Shown: positions 62,344 to 64,000 of the stretch, in pieces | Position numbering within the stretch: position 1 is the first letter of the stretch | Layout of the letters: each line of letters opens with the position of its first letter | Source: Streptomyces lydicus | GTDB taxonomy: Bacteria > Actinomycetota > Actinomycetes > Streptomycetales > Streptomycetaceae | Direction of reading: 5' to 3' | Length of the DNA stretch: 64,000 nucleotides | Assembly: GCF_000717345.1 (NCBI RefSeq) | Contig: NZ_JNZA01000011.1 | Coordinates: 1 to 64,000 of the forward strand | Program-made: the position numbers and the translations under genes | Notes under the pieces: model-generated | The model's input: the letters and a program-made list of their open reading frames with translations, nothing else | What the model was told of the DNA's origin: nothing | Database searches by the model: none

Positions 62344-63768
62344 TCAGCCGCTGACGACCGTCACCTCGCCGACGCCGAGCGCCTTCACGGGCTCGGCGAT
62401 CTGCGCGGCGTCACCCACCAGGACCGTCACCAGCCGGTCCACGGGGAAGGCGCTGACCACCGCCGCGGTCGCCTCGACCGTGCCGGTCTCCGCGAGCCGG
62501 GCGTACAACTGCGCCTGGAAGTCGTCCGGGAGCTGCTGCTCCACCTGGTCGGCGAGCGTGCCCGCGACCGCCGCCGCGGTCTCGTACTTCAGCGGCGCCA
62601 CCCCGACGAGGTTCTGCACGGCGACGTCCCGCTCCTCGTCCGTCAGCCCCTCCGCCGCGAGGGTGCGCAGCACCTTCCACAGGTCCTCCAGCGCGGGGAC
62701 GGTGGAGGCGGTGTCGACCGACCCGCTGATGGCGAGCAGCGCGGCGCCGGTGGCTCCCTCGGGGGACCCGGGGGCGGTGGAGCGCAGGACCTGGCCGAAG
62801 GCGCGCACCCCGTAGGTGTAGCCCTTCTCCTCCCGCAGGACGCGGTCCAGACGGGAGGTGAGGGTGCCGCCCAGGCAGTACGTGCCGAGGACCTGCGCCG
62901 GCCAGACGCGGTCGTGCCGGTCGGCGCCGATGCGGCCGAGGAGCAGCTGGGTCTGGACCGCGCCGGGGCGGTCCACGACGATCACCCGGCCGGTGTCGTC
63001 GGCGGTAATAGGCGCGGCCTTCCACGGCTCGGCCGTGGAGCCGCTCCAGGCACCGAGGGTGTCGGCCAGCGCCGCGTCCAGATCGACGCCGGTGAAGTCG
63101 CCGACGATCACCGCGGTGGCCGTGGCCGGCCGCACGTGGGTGTCGTAGAAGGCGCGGACGGCCGCGGCGTCGATGCGCGCGACGGTGTCCTCGGTGCCCT
63201 GGCGGGGCCGCGACATGCGGGAGGCGGCCGGGAAGAGCTCCTTGGACAGCGCCATGGCGGCACGGCGGGCCGGGTTGGCGAGCTCGTGCGGAATCTCGTC
63301 GAGTCGGTTGCGCACCAGCCGCTCGACCTCGCCCTCCGGGAAGGCGGGGGCGCGCAGCGCGTCGGCGAGCAGGCCGAGCGCGCGGTGCAGCCGGGACGCC
63401 GGCACCTCCAGGGAGACCCGTACGCCGGGGTGGTCGGCATGCGCGTCCAGCGTGGCGCCGCAGCGCTCCAGCTCGGCGGCGAACGCCTCCGCGTCGTGCT
63501 TGTCGGTGCCCTCCGACAGGGCGCGCGCCATGATCGTGGCGACGCCGTCCAGGCCCTCGGGCTCGGCGTCCAGGGGAGCGACGAGGTTGATCTCGACGGC
63601 GACGACCTGCTGGCCGGGGCGGTGGCTGGTCAGCAGCGTGAGCCCGTTGGGCAGTTGGCTGCGCTCGGGCGCCGGGAAGGCCCACGGCTTGGGCGCGCCG
63701 CCCCGGGGCTGCGGGTGGAACTCCATGGTGCTCATGGGGGACTCTGCGCGGCTGGTGGCGTCGCTCAC
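62344..63768 (-). CDS. M16 peptidase-like protein lacking the zinc motif
   Basis: A 474-residue protein of the insulinase/mitochondrial-processing-peptidase family. It has two M16 halves (about 40-200 and 215-390, REEKGYTYGVRAFGQV in the second). The HxxEH zinc site expected near residue 80 is replaced by TIMARALSEGT, so this is the non-catalytic partner. The GTG start at 63768 overlaps the stop of the upstream M16 gene (GTGA), consistent with a heterodimer in which the upstream product supplies the metal site. Substrates are unknown. Confidence 0.88.
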   Translation of the reverse strand: MSDATSRAESPMSTMEFHPQPRGGAPKPWAFPAPERSQLPNGLTLLTSHRPGQQVVAVEINLVAPLDAEPEGLDGVATIMARALSEGTDKHDAEAFAAELERCGATLDAHADHPGVRVSLEVPASRLHRALGLLADALRAPAFPEGEVERLVRNRLDEIPHELANPARRAAMALSKELFPAASRMSRPRQGTEDTVARIDAAAVRAFYDTHVRPATATAVIVGDFTGVDLDAALADTLGAWSGSTAEPWKAAPITADDTGRVIVVDRPGAVQTQLLLGRIGADRHDRVWPAQVLGTYCLGGTLTSRLDRVLREEKGYTYGVRAFGQVLRSTAPGSPEGATGAALLAISGSVDTASTVPALEDLWKVLRTLAAEGLTDEERDVAVQNLVGVAPLKYETAAAVAGTLADQVEQQLPDDFQAQLYARLAETGTVEATAAVVSAFPVDRLVTVLVGDAAQIAEPVKALGVGEVTVVSG

Positions 63769-64000
63769 TGGTCCGCCTCCCCTTCCTCGGTGTCGGCGGC
63801 GTCGGTCGGCTCGTAGACCAGCACCGCGCGGTTGTCGGGGCGCAGCCGGGCCTTGGCGACCGCCTGCACCTCCTCCGGTGTGATGTCCAGGACGCGCTGC
63901 ACGGCGCTCAGCGCGAGCTGCGGGTCGCCGAACAGGACGGCGTAGCGGCACAGTTCGTCGGCGCGTCCGCTGACGGTGGCCAGCCGGTCCAGCCACTCGC
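63765..64000 (-). CDS. M16 peptidase, C-terminal part (cut by the window edge)
   Basis: Only the last 77 codons are inside the window: EWLDRLATVSGRADELCRYA, VLFGDPQLALSAVQRVLDIT, PEEVQAVAKARLRPDNRAVL and a final acidic tail ending EGEADQ. This matches the end of an M16 peptidase second half. The expected HxxEH motif would be further right, outside. It is coupled to the inactive subunit by a four-base overlap. Confidence 0.8.
   Translation of the reverse strand, partial: EWLDRLATVSGRADELCRYAVLFGDPQLALSAVQRVLDITPEEVQAVAKARLRPDNRAVLVYEPTDAADTEEGEADQ

Overview
The window is chromosomal DNA from a Streptomyces-type actinomycete. It is very GC-rich, uses many GTG and TTG starts, and carries streptomycete core genes in order: sepH, the cutRS two-component pair, dut with DUF3710, DUF4193, coproporphyrin ferrochelatase, HPr, and an N-terminal GNAT acyl-CoA-ligase acetyltransferase.

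Positions 1 to about 15.7 kb are accessory and partly decayed. First come broken genes: the end of an acetate-type symporter, a type VII secretion EccC ATPase without its P-loop, and a LuxR-type regulator. Then comes a stretch bracketed by a 26-bp direct repeat (4539-4564 and 15767-15792). The right copy lies inside the 3' end of an intact TrmA/RumA-type RNA methyltransferase gene. The left copy lies in a detached fragment of the 3' end of a similar gene, which looks like the footprint of an integrated island. Inside are a PepSY relic, an IS5-type element with a probable -1 frameshift site, a second decayed transposase, a cassette of secreted or membrane proteins (7.67-14.3 kb) led by a 1453-residue lytic-transglycosylase/golvesin-domain protein, and the wreck of a GmrSD-type restriction enzyme fused to an alkyltransferase-like domain.

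From 15.7 to 37.2 kb potassium handling dominates: a KimA-like symporter, a two-RCK CASTOR/POLLUX-like protein, a coupled pair of TrkA proteins, kdpDE, and kdpFABC with a 27-codon leader gene. kdpDE and kdpFABC are separated by a terminator and by an alginate-lyase-family protein, an orphan ABC ATPase, an aldo/keto reductase and an AAC(2')-I-type acetyltransferase. kdpA carries an in-frame insertion of a palindromic sequence that resembles a common streptomycete repeat.

From 37.4 to 64 kb the DNA is ordinary core: nucleotide metabolism (dut, thymidine kinase), DUF proteins, cutRS, inositol monophosphatase, ferrochelatase, an MFS exporter, an alditol/lactone oxidase, the cell-division protein SepH, a sulfurtransferase, VOC protein, HPr, a GntR regulator, an M23 peptidase under a ydaO-type c-di-AMP riboswitch, and an M16 peptidase pair cut by the window edge. 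Several strong hairpins mark operon ends. I found no tRNA, rRNA, CRISPR array or integrase gene.
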